Assembly: GCA_002224055.1 (NCBI GenBank)
Contig: AZLU01000011.1
Span: 263,968-327,967 of the forward strand
Source: Pezizomycotina sp. ARF18
Lineage: Eukaryota; Ascomycota
Reading direction: 5' to 3'
Length of the DNA: 64,000 nt
The stretch's first letter is position 1. Every line of letters starts with the position of its first letter. The notes under the pieces are model-generated. The model had not been told where the DNA came from. It made no database searches and was given only the letters and a program-made list of their open reading frames with translations. Both the position numbers and the translations under genes were made by a program. Of this stretch, positions 1-11,968 are shown piece after piece.

Positions 1-3000
1 TCTATAGGCATCGAGGTGATGCTTGTATAGCTGAGAAGCAAGAACTTCAGCTGGAGATATCAAGTTCTCAGCTGGAGATGTTAAGAAGATTACGACGACA
101 AGGCTCTGCGAGCCGTCGAGGCAGATTGCATACATTATATCAAGATTGTAGCATCGTCAGTTCATTATATATAGCATCGTGTATTCCCTCAGTTAGAATA
201 GTCAGTTCTGTAGTCAAATCCACAAGTTCGATCCCATCCTACATTATTAGATATAGCATACATCTGCGCCAGCATATCCATTTTAAACGTGATTTGAACC
301 CCTTCTCCAAAGACATCTGTTGACGCTTTTCATGTTTCCGGGTTCTCATAGGTGATCCAGACCTCCGCTACATCCGCTAATTATCAAACCATCCCAAGCT
401 TGCATCTGAAAGACCCCATACCTACCCAAATTGTATGACTTTCAAGCCGACACTCCGGATTGTTAAAGTTCACTCAATATTGGGCCCCAATGAAGGTTAT
501 AAAGGCTTTATCATATGAATCTCCGGAGCTCTTGCCTTCATAGCAGTACGGCGGGTTTGTTTGAAGCTTACTGGTCGTCAACACGATGCCTGTAGGCTAA
601 AAGTTCATCCATAGAAGTGGCGTTTGTTCGCAGTGTACCAACGCCATTTCCCTGGTCTTGTGAAGATACTATCGATCTTATTCAGTTCCTGTATCAAGGC
701 CCCTTTACAAATTGTATCGATAACTAAATCTCATAATGGTTTATGTCAATAGTTTTAAACAAATATATCGCACTCTACATCTAATCAACGAGGCGACAGT
801 TGCTACTGGATCTGAGCTTATGGTTTTCCAAGTTACTATCGCGGCGAAATTACGCACATCCGAAGCGGAACTCGGATTCTTATAGTAGGGTGAGCTAATC
901 ATACGAAGACTAACGTTTATCAGATTAGTTTACGGACAGGTTTTAATAGGCTTGTATCCATTCTGAAGATCTCCTGCTTACCCTTCTTTGATAACATGAC
1001 GCGTTAGCAAACAAGATATTTATGATCGGTAGTTTCCATGGATAGTCGTTGAGGTTAGAGTTGCCTGCTGTAGAAAGGAAGAAATTTCCAAATCAACAGG
1101 ACAAACTACTGCGGTGTCGGGAATGATCGAAAATGGCCTTACAGCTTAGCTTTATGCGTTTGCCTCCAATTATTTATTAGGTGATAATTGGTATCCACCA
1201 ACGATTAGGGACACGGTTATGTCCATGCAAAATTTTATCGTTTTCTCCGCACTTTCAGAGTTACCGCGAGAGCGCTTCAGACCAGTATTTCCGTTGAATA
1301 GGATTCGGAGCAGTTGCCCTTCTGATTAGCACTTCCCTAGGCTTTTATGTTACACTTTGTAGCTCATTGACTTTACACGCAATAGCTGGTTTCTGATCTA
1401 AGGGAGCTGCAAAACTGTTGGCTCAAACTCCGGTTAGCTTTATCCCTCCTGCCTTATAAACCGAATCCATTGAGAGAGCGAAACTTAATTCCGTCATAGC
1501 TTTGTCCTACGTTAGACTCATATATGTGGAATGCTTCTATTTAATGTGGTGCGTCGAGGGATATATGAGTCTGTGGAGCGAACCACTCGATTTCCCATTA
1601 TGTCAAAAGAGCAGCGTTACTCAAATTGCAAAAGGACGCATGCAGAACTGTTTCTATCGTCATTTCAAACCCTTTATCTTTGTCAAAGTCCTCGCGTCTG
1701 TTCTCAGGACTGGAGGGCTTTACCGATTATATGTCCGTCCCTGACAACTCGAGGGACACAAAACTCCTCCTTAATAAAAAAATTATGTCCCATGAGAACG
1801 TGACATAGAAACCCGTGGGCTTCAAAAAAATCGTGGCCATGTAACTCATATTGCTGTGTCAATCCGGGCGGAGATGTCCGCTACTGGATTAGATCCAGCC
1901 TGAAGCTCTGCTCCGCGTTGCGGAACCGACCAAGACCAGGCGGCGGACGCAACGGTCTGCTTGAGGAGGATGTTGAGGGCATAGGGAATTTGACGGCTAT
2001 GTCTTTGAGTCCTTTAGTCGTATATACTATGCTCTTTCCGCGAACACCATCATGTTATAAGCGGATTACGGTCATTCACTTGAAGTTCAACCTAAAAGCG
2101 AGCCTTCTCCATCGCAATCCCAAACGCTGCAGCTCGTACTTCCTGGCCATTCTGCTTCCAGACCCAGAAGACCGATTCACGTAAAAAGCAGCGAGGCCAT
2201 GGTTAATGGAGCTACTACGAGATGGTAGGTAGAAAAAAGAAGAAAAAAATTGTCAGTGTTGAAAATAAAATAACAAAAAAAAAATGACGAAAAATAAAAA
2301 TAATGAATAAAAAAAAAAAAAGAAAGAGAAAAAGAGAGAGACGTTCCAGTTTTTGGAAGCACTAGTGATCACGCAAGGGAAATATAGACCGATGAAATAG
2401 TTAACGAATTCTCTCAAAAATCTGCAATAACCCTCACAGCCAGGTGGGTCGCAGGCTCAGGCTAGCTCGAGGGATACCCCCAGAGTACGAAATAGAGGCA
2501 TGGTAGGTATGTCATGAACATGGACCTTCGAGCCTACTAAAACCTCAGCTACTTGGTCCACAGGACTTGCAATCATGAGGTGTTCGAGGTGGGTCAAACC
2601 TCAACATGAACGTCAATGGCCAGCGCCGTGTGACGCACCGGACCGTACTGTACTTGCAACCTTTCGTAAGGCGCATTTTTGATTTCGGAATATATTGGAC
2701 CGCTCCCGTGATAATCATATCCTCCTGCGCGCTCCTCACGCTGCGGACATATGTTCCGTCATACTAAACTTATCTTCAAGTTATAATACGAGGTCAATCC
2801 GGTCTACTCCGATGGCGATAACTCTTCGCTGAGTTCCTCTGAATTCTTCAGTTTTTCTAAATCCTACAGGCTTAGAACACGAGTTTTTGATGCCCAGATG
2901 ACTCTTTCCCCTTCGATTAGCAGAAAAGGATCATATTCAATTTCAGAAACGCAGACCGGAGCCGGTGATACCGAAAAGGACCTATTATATCATTATAGAG

Positions 3001-5940
3001 GCCGCACTCTTCGGTCCCTCAACTCGAAAGGTAAAGAAGAACCCTGCAACATTTTTCGTTTCGGTATTCTTAACACTGTTCTCGCCTCACGTTATAAGAT
3101 CCTGACATATATTGTCCGAGAACAATCTGCATCAGCGGGCCACACGTCGCATCGACCTTCTCGAAGTTCCAACTTGAAAATTTGTGACCCGTCTCAATGT
3201 TCATACCCATATCACCCGAAGTACTATACTTCCGAGTCTCCAAGACCCCGGGACGTCCCACCGCAACCAGTAAAATAACTACCCTAAACATGCAGATCCG
3301 GAAGCAGCCGGGGAAGGCTAGTGAAGCTTCCAAGCTGTCGGTAGTTACACCTGTCAAAACAAGTTGCATATTATAGCTACCGTGTTGATGTCAGAACTTG
3401 AACCCTTTTTCGTGAAAAAAGATCCCTATGTTTTAAATTCGTTTTTGGTGCGGAAAACCAGAGCAGCGGAAGCTAAACCCTTCATCTGACAAATGTAGCT
3501 AGCTTTTCCGCGAGTCTAGCTTTTCTTGCGCGCCTTTCTCTCAGCGGCTCTATAGTAAACCTCACCGCACATGGCATCTAGAAGTTCTTGACTAACTACC
3601 ACGTATAGGCACCTAGAAGCTTGTGACTAAGGGTCATCATTGTAACTGCAGCGCTATATCGAATCCAATTGGTCCTTATACACTATCACGATCACTGAGA
3701 CTACATCCTAGTCCTTTCAAATACGAATTCACAATATTTCTTGAATTACATTATACTTGCAGGAAAGCTTTCAGTTAATATATCAATCTTATATAGCTCA
3801 TGATATATATAGCAGCTAAAATGTCAATTCATAACGTCCCTGTCACAAAAAAAAAATTCAAGGCCCCCTTGCCAATTCACCGAATAAACAAGCAATTCTT
3901 TCGTCTCGTCATTCGTCATCGGAAGCTTGAGTCCCATCGTCAAAAAAAAAAAAAAGAAGAAAGAAAACAGTTCCTGGTCGCGGAATAACTTCCAGATCAC
4001 GACCTTTTTCGCTTTCGATTCAGCGAACATTTATAAAACTCGTGACGTCCGGTTCCCGGCGACCGGTCCCGCCACGTCTAGCACCCCCAATCCAGAATTG
4101 AGGAAAGAATTATTTTTTTTTTCTCACGAAGCAACAAAAAGTTAGTTGTTAGTCCGCCACTTATAAAATGCATGCCACTTAAAATGATACGTCAAAGAAG
4201 TCCAAAAACGTTCAATAAGATCTTGCAATTCATGATCAGACGAGGGAAAAGCAAAACAACCCGTCGGACTGAAAAAGAAACCACGATGTCAAGTCCCTCT
4301 TATGATCATACGAGAATCAATCAAAATCAATCAAAAAGAAAAAAATTTTCATCTTTACTTGTAAGTATTCGACTTTATTACGGAAAGAGGAAAAGAAAAG
4401 CTCAACTAACCTTTTAGACGAAACCGGCTGTTAAATGTCTTAAATAGGTAACTGTAAGGATGATCCCATCGGGGCACCGGGTCGTTCTCGCCAAAATACC
4501 TTAAAAAAGAAAAATTGTACAGTACATACTTGGTCTATATTTCTTCGCTGGTCCTTTTTAAAGATAAGTCTACTGACATAACTAACAGTAAAATAAGTAA
4601 AAGTAAATGCATAAAGAACCCTGCCGTACTTTTTCTAGGCGTGTTCTAGACAACGCCACTGGACAGTTCGAATTTTTGCTGTCCTAAAACGAAAGCTGCT
4701 TAAAGTTATAGGTAGACTGTTCAAAGTTAAGGTGGAGCTCTGCTGGCACCATTCCTCATGAGGTTAAGCTCGTATACGTAAGGCAATTTCTTCGTACACT
4801 TGGACTTTTATAAACTACAAGTCAAAGCTTCCCCCACTTTTCCTTTTTTTTTTTTTTTTTTTTTTTTGCTTTGCTGCAGGTCGCTATCTTGTTACTCCAA
4901 TTTTGCTCTGGAATAGGACTAGGGTTTCAGGCAAAAAACGAGGAGGGTTCGTGTTGAAATTTCGAACATACAATAGGAGGCACACTAGTTTGACGTGTCT
5001 TGCATGACATGATGTACAAACGTTTATTCTCTTATTAGCAAGAAAACAGCTAGAAGGCAATCAATCAAGCGAAAAAGAACCCACTAATAATAAAATGAAG
5101 TGTGGAGGAGAGGGGCGATGGTTAACTGGCTGGATTTTCGTGCTAGCCCCTTATTTCTGTTGATTTTCTTGATTTTTTAGTGTAAATCATGTCCCTGTTC
5201 AAGATCCTTATCGTGAATTTTATGATGTTTTTGGTGTGTTACGGGGTTCTGACGCGTACAGCTACGAAAAGCTGTTAACAGCTTCCCAGTCACAGATCAA
5301 ACTCAATATGTGAGCTATCTCTATTATAAGACGTCAGTTAATTGTATAACCAGGGTATTTTTTGAAACTAGCTAAATTTGCGATCTTTGTTTAAGTAGTT
5401 ACCTAAAGAGAAGCCTGGTTGAGGCTTGAAGCTTGAAGCTTGGAGTGGGCAAAAACAAAACGTATTCCGGATTTGTAGCTAGATCTTACAACTCTATAAA
5501 TACATAAGATAATTTTGGGACATATATCGAAATTCGTCCAAAGTCGTGAAAAAGATCGAGTTACTACTCTATGCTAAGAAAAAAGACACTTTTTTTGGTC
5601 CTTAAAACGAAAGAATGATGAAAGAATGACTACCTAAAGCTTTAAAAAAAACATCCCAGAATCCCAATGAAACGTAAATCATATCCAAGAAATAACGGAA
5701 AGAACAAATGCAAAATAGCGAGCAGTACCATGTACTGTATGTAGGAGGATTTTAAGAGAGCGGGGAACAATTTCGTCAATAAACATTAAAAACTAGTTCG
5801 TGATCATGGCGGAAGACGATTCGACTGGATATTAGAAACTCATGACGGCCGTTAAGTGAGTCGAGAAAAAAAATTAATAAAGAATAGCAAAGGATATCTC
5901 CGCTTTTGTTACAAATTGCGCTTGTTGTGGTTCTATTTTC
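1..5940. other. gene-poor 5' region, no recognisable gene
   Basis: I find no frame on either strand that resembles a known family or forms a convincing spliced gene. Several open frames of 80-126 codons exist (for example 2898-3278 plus and 3070-3369 minus, which overlap on opposite strands), but none has recognisable motifs. GC content is moderate to about 3.4 kb, then the DNA becomes AT-rich with A/T homopolymers, including a T24 run at 4844-4867. It could hold decayed repeat DNA, but I see no terminal repeats or transposase motifs to support that. Confidence 0.5.
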
Positions 5941-5990
5941 GGGCTCCTATTTAGTATGAGCATACGGGGAGGGCGGCGCGTCGTTAATTA

Positions 5991-6575
5991 CTATTCGAAT
6001 GTCTTTTCGTACCAGACGCTGTTGACCGTATAGCCCATGTCTTCGAACATGGGCTCTGGGCGCTCGACTTCCAGGCTCTTCCAGCCCACCTTGTTGTAGA
6101 ATCCTGTCGCTGCGAGATTGTCGACGAATACATGCACGACGGCTTTCTCCATCTTGAGGTCTTCCCTCAATGCCTTCTCCCGGCGGCCATGAGGACCTTT
6201 CCGACACCCTTGCCGCGCATTTGGGACTGACGAATATGTAATATACCTCGCCCACGTTGTCGCCGGATGTAGCAAGGTCCTTCGTGGCCTCGTCCCGCGG
6301 GCCGATTTCGATGAACCCGGCAATCTTGTCGTCGAACAGCGCGACCTTGAGCTGGTGGGATGGTGGCAGCTCTGCAAGGTGCTTCGTCCACCGAGGTATC
6401 TGGATCTCGGTCGTGTAGGGTCCGGTCGAATTGGGAGGGAAGATGGCCCGTAGGCGTGGAGCGCGGATTCTGCGAAGATCGCTGCGACTTCTTCCGCGTC
6501 GGATGGCTTGGAATCGCGAACGAGGATCGTGGAGATTCCCTCGCCGTCGGCGTCGTCGAAGGGACGGGAAGACAT
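5991..6575 (-). CDS. GNAT-family N-acetyltransferase (frameshifted reading)
   Basis: Predicted acetyl-CoA-dependent N-acetyltransferase; the substrate cannot be told from sequence. The ATG at 6575 opens a frame with an N-terminal GNAT strand-helix pattern (ILVRDSKPSDAEEVAAIFAE, about residues 17-36). The frame then changes near 6440, passing through a segment ending GEVYYIFVSPK and the acetyl-CoA-binding motif A, RGKGVGKVLM (Q/RxxGxG/A pattern), before returning to the first frame for the C-terminus (VVHVFVDNLAATGFYNKVGW, the usual beta6-beta7 'GFYxxxGW' element). It ends in YEKTFE and a TAG at 5991. Length (about 190 residues) fits a single-domain GNAT. At least two single-base indels are needed to join the parts, as in other genes here. 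A (GT)n-rich stretch lies upstream. Confidence 0.8.
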   Translation of the reverse strand: MSSRPFDDADGEGISTILVRDSKPSDAEEVAAIFAESALHAYGPSSLPIRPDPTRPRSRYLGGRSTLQSCHHPTSSRSRCSTTRLPGSSKSARGTRPRRTLLHPATTWARYITYSSVPNARQGCRKGPHGRREKALREDLKMEKAVVHVFVDNLAATGFYNKVGWKSLEVERPEPMFEDMGYTVNSVWYEKTFE

Positions 6576-6702
6576 TCTAATTGCGATGGGGAGGGCATGA
6601 AGAGGGGATTTTAAGATTGGGGTTTTGCGGGAAGAGGTATCGTGGAGAAAAGTGAATAGATGCAGAAATAGCGCACCGAGGTATTGAAACTCGCTGAAAG
6701 GC

Positions 6703-6783
6703 GTGTGTGTGTGTCGCAAGTTTCTTTTTGTCGAGCGAGCAGGAAAAGGTAGCAGGTGTGTGTGTGGGCGTGTGTGTGTGTGT
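6703..6783. repeat. imperfect (GT)n microsatellite
   Basis: Two blocks of GT repeats (about 6702-6714 and 6754-6783) separated by about 40 nt lie 130-210 nt upstream of the GNAT start codon at 6575, so they fall in its likely promoter or 5' UTR. On the gene's sense strand this is a CA repeat. Confidence 0.85.
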
Positions 6784-6879
6784 GGTAACTTCCCCAAGGG
6801 CAAAGGTACGGTGCGAGAAGTGGAGAGAGAGGTGTGGGTGCCCCAATCGCTGCTGAGAATGCAATGCAAACAAGACCGA

Positions 6880-8170
6880 TGCTGATCGAGTGGCCCGGAA
6901 ATTTTTGTGAACGAGTTATAAAAAGTAGAAAAAGTGCTGAAGAGTACTCTTTTGGACCTTAGCTTTTTCTATATCTCTTTCAGTATAGCAATGGAGAAAT
7001 CTCTATGCTCTTTCCTTTCTTAAAAAGTCGTCGTTCGATCTTTTTCCCAATGGTCCGAAAAAAGTTTGAAGCTAAGAGGTCAACCGGTCAGATTTAAAAG
7101 CATGAGATAGATCTGACCATCGTCGCTCTGATAGATGTGTATGAGCGATTTTTATAAGCAAAAAAATTTTCCCCCTTTGCCTCTCAAAAAGAAATTCAAT
7201 TCTTTTTTCTGGATCTCCGATGTTTTTCGCTTTAGTTATTGCGTTGTCCGACCCTCGCCAACGCAATCCATGACAAAAAAAAAAATAAAATCAAAAATTA
7301 GTAAAATGCAAGAGCCCCCATGCAACGTGTTTGACTGTACTTTTTTTTTTTTTTTTTTTGAAAAGGGAGTGCGGGGCTCAGAATCCGGCAGGAGCTAGGC
7401 AGTTCTCTGCCTCCTCAACTTCTCTCTCCCCTTTTTGCTTGCCTGCTTTGCTTTTGCTTCATTTTTTCTGCATGTGTATTTGGTCTTTTTTCCCCTTCTT
7501 CTCAAGCGAGGAAAGAAAGGAAAAAAAAAAAAAAAAACGAGCTCTGGTCTGAGCTCTTCGACGCCGGGGGTAAAAACCAGGCCAGCAAAGCTCTGGCAAA
7601 CGACCCCGATTCGATGCACATTGCGCACTGATAGTTCCAAACCACGTGCAAAGCTCGCTTGTGAAAAACTCGCATTTTTAAATGTAAAATGACTGAGGGT
7701 GATCGACTGACTATTCTCAATGCCGCTCGCTCGAATCCCAACCCATGTCGAGAGCCGAGCCCAGATATTGTATGTCGACATTATGGCGTATTGCGCTAGG
7801 GGGATTGAATGGGACCTGTAGTGAACTTGGAAGCAGAATACCCTAGCAGGGTATTTCCTGGAGTTGCGTAGTTCCAGAAGAGACCGGTGTTTCGCCGTGG
7901 TCTTCACGCAGCAGAGCTCCCGCTCGAACCCGCCGAGATCCGTATATTCCTACGTATTCATCATAGTACGCCGGCAGAATTAGCCCACAACTGCAACCCC
8001 CCAATACGCATATACCAGAAATCGCAACTCCAGCCAAGGGTTGCCAAACATCACCACTTCGCACCCCCCATTGTTCAGAGTTCACATACCTTCCATGCAG
8101 GACGCAGGTGCCGAAACAGATGGAAGATTTTCGTGCATCTTGGGAAAAGTTAACCTTAAGCGGTCGTTTG
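6880..8170. other. intergenic region with A/T tracts
   Basis: Intergenic DNA with poly(T) around 7340-7359 and poly(A) around 7519-7536. Open frames of 80-170 codons here run through homopolymers and overlap on opposite strands. A minus-strand frame at 7843-8085 has a short hydrophobic, Cys/Gly-rich stretch but no recognisable family. I do not call a gene. Confidence 0.4.
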
Positions 8171-8171
8171 T

Positions 8172-8944
8172 CTAATTATCGCACAGCTCCGCGATCACTT
8201 CTTTGTACCCCAGGCTGTTGAAAACACCGAGATATGCGCAAAACCCGAAGGTCAGCCAGTGCAGAAAGCTCTCCTGTTCCTACGTCTGCGGGAATACTCC
8301 TTGGGGAAATCGTAAGCTGAAGATAGAATGAAATGCGGTCTATCGTCACGATAATGATAACAAAATCAAGATTCAGTCTGACCATGCATAGTAAATCAGC
8401 GAAGGGGTCAAAATTGTACTTAAGGCGTGTTCGTAAAAAGCGCTCGGCTTCTCGAACCCAAAGATAAATCGCATTATGTCTTTGAACTGTGAAGAGAAGC
8501 CTAAAACATAAATAATAATAAGAATGACAATTAAAAATCAAAAATTAAAATTAAAAAATCAAAATTGACAGGAGGCAAAAAGAAAAGTTAAGAAATGAGG
8601 AAATCTTGAGGTGAAAGCGGCAGCGAGCAACGACAGAGGGTTGTCATTGTATACTTACTATTTGAATTATCATCCATACCCAAACGCTTCTCTACTATAT
8701 GTGGCGGGCTTCGACTATAGTAAGAACGTGTCAATCGATGTTCTTTCGTTCTCGTTGTCCCAAAATATCGTCAGTTCGTCTAGGACAAGGGTTGAAAGTA
8801 AAGCAGGTGAGGTTGACATGAACTCACCGCTTGAGCTGCAGAGATATCACGCGGGCATCAGAGCTCTGTTGAAAAGAGGTATTAGTAGGTATTCCCTACA
8901 GCTTTGTTGTGAACTTCGGTCGCGGAAGGACGCAAGTCAACCAT
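8172..8944 (-). CDS. small multi-exon gene of unknown function
   Basis: I recognise no family, but the minus strand gives a spliced reading with good signals: an exon from ATG 8944 to 8900 (MVDLRPSATEVHNKA); an exon 8865-8828 bounded by CAACAG and GTGAGT; an exon 8714-8659 bounded by CTATAG and GTAAGTATAC; an exon 8500-8383 after TTTTAG (containing DIMRFIFGFEKPSAFYEHAL); and a last exon from about 8316 to TAG 8172 (containing ESFLHWLTFGFCAYLGVFN and ending VIAELCDN). The middle junctions keep phase. Problems: the first intron would be only 34 nt, although it has a perfect TACTAAT branch site, and the last exon needs one frameshift near 8285. The product would be about 130 residues with two aromatic-rich hydrophobic stretches, perhaps membrane-associated. 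The start is uncertain. Confidence 0.45.
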
Positions 8945-8949
8945 GGTCG

Positions 8950-9201
8950 GAGAAACGACAGGAATGGTAGGTGTATAGGTACCTTGGGTTGACCGGAACG
9001 TTGCCCAACGATTGCTAAAGTTTGATGAGTGCATTAGTAAATCCTCGGTGATTGGAGAGCTGCGGGAGATCTCATTGCAGCCATGTCACCGCCCAAAGGT
9101 AGTTGGACGCCATCCGTACAAGACTCTCTTGTGCGTCGTGTCATCGTATTCCGTCTTCTCATATGTCTCCCTCCATTGATAACATCCAGTTGTATCGCGA
9201 C

Positions 9202-9234
<33 letters not shown>

Positions 9235-11960
9235 GAAATATTATTCCCTTGCGAGCTCGATACGCACGGTTTGCGTTAAACGTCGTTGCCAACTAAACTT
9301 TTCCACGTGCTGTCTCAACGTCCGATCGGAGCTTCTTTCAGGTCTTTGGGAGATATCAGCGAAACGGAACGCGAAGACTCAAAAGTGCCTCTGTGTTGTA
9401 CACATGGCGTCTCTTTCTTAGCCGCCATTCTCGTTCGTTCTGCTTCTAGTCCCACCACTTCTCCCTCTTTCCCCGTCTCAATGCTCTTCCTCTTCTTTAC
9501 TTTCTGTTGGGTTTCGATTTTTTCCCACTTCAGATTTGAGTCTTTTCTGTCTCTCCTTTTTTCCCCTGCATTCGGGTTTCTTCTTTCATTCAGTGATCGT
9601 ACAATCTTAAAAAAAATGTGCCTCAAATTACCAACTTCCGATGCAGGGCCTCCACTCGATCTTGTTTTGGTTCCGATCGAGTTTCGCAAATGATATGAGC
9701 GTCGCCGCAGATTTTCGTGCAATGCCAGAGAACCTGAAATACAAAACGCAAAGCAGCCGATTTTTTGGATAACCTGTGAAATGGGGGAATTTGGACGACA
9801 AATTTCCCATGAAATTCGATGGAAGAATTTTATATCCTGCATAACCCCCACGAAAATCACTGCAAAGTTTGCTTCCTTCTTCAGAGTTCGCAATGCCAGA
9901 ACCGGCATAATGGAACTCTTAGCGTAACGTCACGGGTTGAGGCGAAATTCTGGCGTCCTTCGCAAAATCCGGTGCTGTCTCGGCATATGCGCAACGTCAG
10001 GGATATTGTAAGCTTACAGATGTACTTCTGCAAGGCCTCGTTCTTTTTTTTTTTTTTTTTTTTCTTCTTCTTTTTGTTTTGAAACGGGGAGGTCGATGCA
10101 CAAAACCCTCCAGACGACCGAACACAGTCATTATTTCCCGCAAAAATGCATCAGAACCCGGGCGGACACTGGCGCCGCAGATTATCCGCGACCGTCCAAT
10201 GGTGCCTCGACTCGGTCTCATCGGCATATAAAGTTCGAGCGTGGTGTAGTAAAAGAGCCAGTCGCGAGACACTCCGGACGTGTGGGGCTAAAATGTAAAC
10301 ATAAGCCTCAGCCGCCACCCTACGGAAACAAAACGAGTGAACGAGAAAGGAGAAAAACGTGGGGGGAGGGAGAAATCGGAAAACAAACCACGGTAACCTT
10401 GAACACTACGGAGGAATAATTTCCCAGAACCGGTCCGTGCCGCTGCAGGCTGCAGGCGGGAGCTAACTCTCGTTCCCCAATATTGCGAAAGGTCGGAATC
10501 ATATCTCATTCGCAGAAATTCGTCACTGGCGGCGCCAGAAACGCAGATGTAGGATGATGGAGAATAAGAAACATGGAGGTCTCTCTTTTTGGATAAAAAT
10601 GATGAAGCAGACCGAAAGGATTCGATGGATATGATGTCTTGATCGATTCATGTAGGTACCTTCAGGCAAGTTCGGGCAAGTTCGGGGCAAGTTCGGGGCA
10701 AGTTCGGGCAAGTCCAGGCAAGTCCAGGCAAGGATATGTGGGGTATTATGAGGTTCAAGAAATTGAAAGGAGTTGGTGAAGTTGAAAAGTGGATACTTTT
10801 GAAGATTGACGATAAAGTCCAGTAAAAGATAAAAGGGATGATGGTAATAATATAATAAAATGAAATAAAATTGCAAGAAAGGAGTAACAAATTCCAAGCA
10901 GATAAACAAAACCGTCATGTATTATTTATTTTTTATTATAGTCAAAAACGGAAGGAGCTATCGACAAAAAAAATCTAATAAATAATTAAATAAAATAACT
11001 TAAATTAATTAAATTAAATATCGTGAGAAATAATTGTCAAAACAAATCTTCACGATACGATAACGATGTCTGTACGATAATCAGAATTGAAATTCAAAAG
11101 AAACAACGCATAAAGTACCAAAGGTACTTACTGTAGTACCGTGGTACCTAGCCGAGCTATATCTTTGATATTCCTTTTAAAAGATGATTACTCATGTTGA
11201 TACCAAACGTCACGAAGTATACGTGGAACGGCTTCCGTCTCGACCGAAAAGGGTAAAGACGTTGGTCACGCCTTTTGCAATGTATTACGATAGTCGAATG
11301 AATAACCAATAACATTTTCAAAACCTCTCGACCATGGATCGTACGACTGGTACCCCGGCTCCTACTTCGGACCGTTGAAGGACTCCCTCCCGTCGACCCA
11401 GAGCTCCAGAAGTAATCTTGAAAAAATTTCATTAGAAAGAATATGAGCCTTTTTCGAGCACCACGCGTGCCAGTTGATTCGGAGTTAAAGGGGTGCTAGT
11501 TAAAAAAAAAAAAAGAATGATCTTTATTTGCCAAGGACGAATGGATATGATCTTGATCGCAAACTGGATTAAAATCAAACGAGTCCGGAAATATTACCGA
11601 GCTTTTTTTTGAGGCTTTTAGTGCTTCATCATGTCGATGGATCGTGGGTTCGTGTCGGGCGATGGTAGACATTTTGAAACTTCGAACTTCTTTCCCGTTG
11701 TATTTTCGTGCAAAGTATGTTTGACGATGTGTTTTTTTTTTTATAACGTAGTATATCTTAAACTTTTAACTCGTCCAAACCTTGTTATATAAAAAAACCA
11801 GAAAGATACTCATGGCGACAGTTTCGACTTTTCTATATTATCCCATACCCTTCTCCATCTTCTCATAGCTGCTCACGCTGTTGCGCAAATCCTGAAAAGC
11901 TTGCAGATACTGGCAATATCCTTCATCTTCCTCTTTTTCTTTTCCGTAGTCACCTCCTTC
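8950..11960. other. intergenic region with long poly(T) tracts
   Basis: No family is recognisable. It contains T31 at 9203-9233, another T-rich run at about 10044-10062, a minisatellite at 10661-10732, and a very AT-rich stretch at about 10840-11130. A 197-codon minus-strand frame (9315-9908) lies over a pyrimidine-rich plus strand and is rich in Lys/Arg/Glu; I treat it as fortuitous. Around 11100-11155 are several short GGTACC-like palindromes. Confidence 0.4.
10661..10732. repeat. 10-11 bp minisatellite, seven units
   Basis: Seven consecutive units of 10 or 11 bp with consensus TTCGGGCAAG: positions 10661-10670, 10671-10680, 10681-10691, 10692-10702, 10703-10712, 10713-10722 and 10723-10732. 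Units differ by one extra G (two copies) or by TTC/TCC and CGG/CAGG changes. It sits in non-coding DNA. On the minus strand an open frame crosses it as Leu/Pro/Thr/Cys-rich repeats, probably by chance. Confidence 0.9.
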
Positions 11961-11968
11961 CGTTGATC

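Noticed and set aside
286-300. Reverse complement resembling a tRNA B-box (GGTTCAAATC)
   Set aside because: No matching acceptor and anticodon stems could be folded around it by eye.
9315-9908. 197-codon minus-strand frame
   Set aside because: It lies opposite pyrimidine-rich DNA, is dominated by Lys/Arg/Glu low complexity, lacks motifs and overlaps a comparable plus-strand frame.
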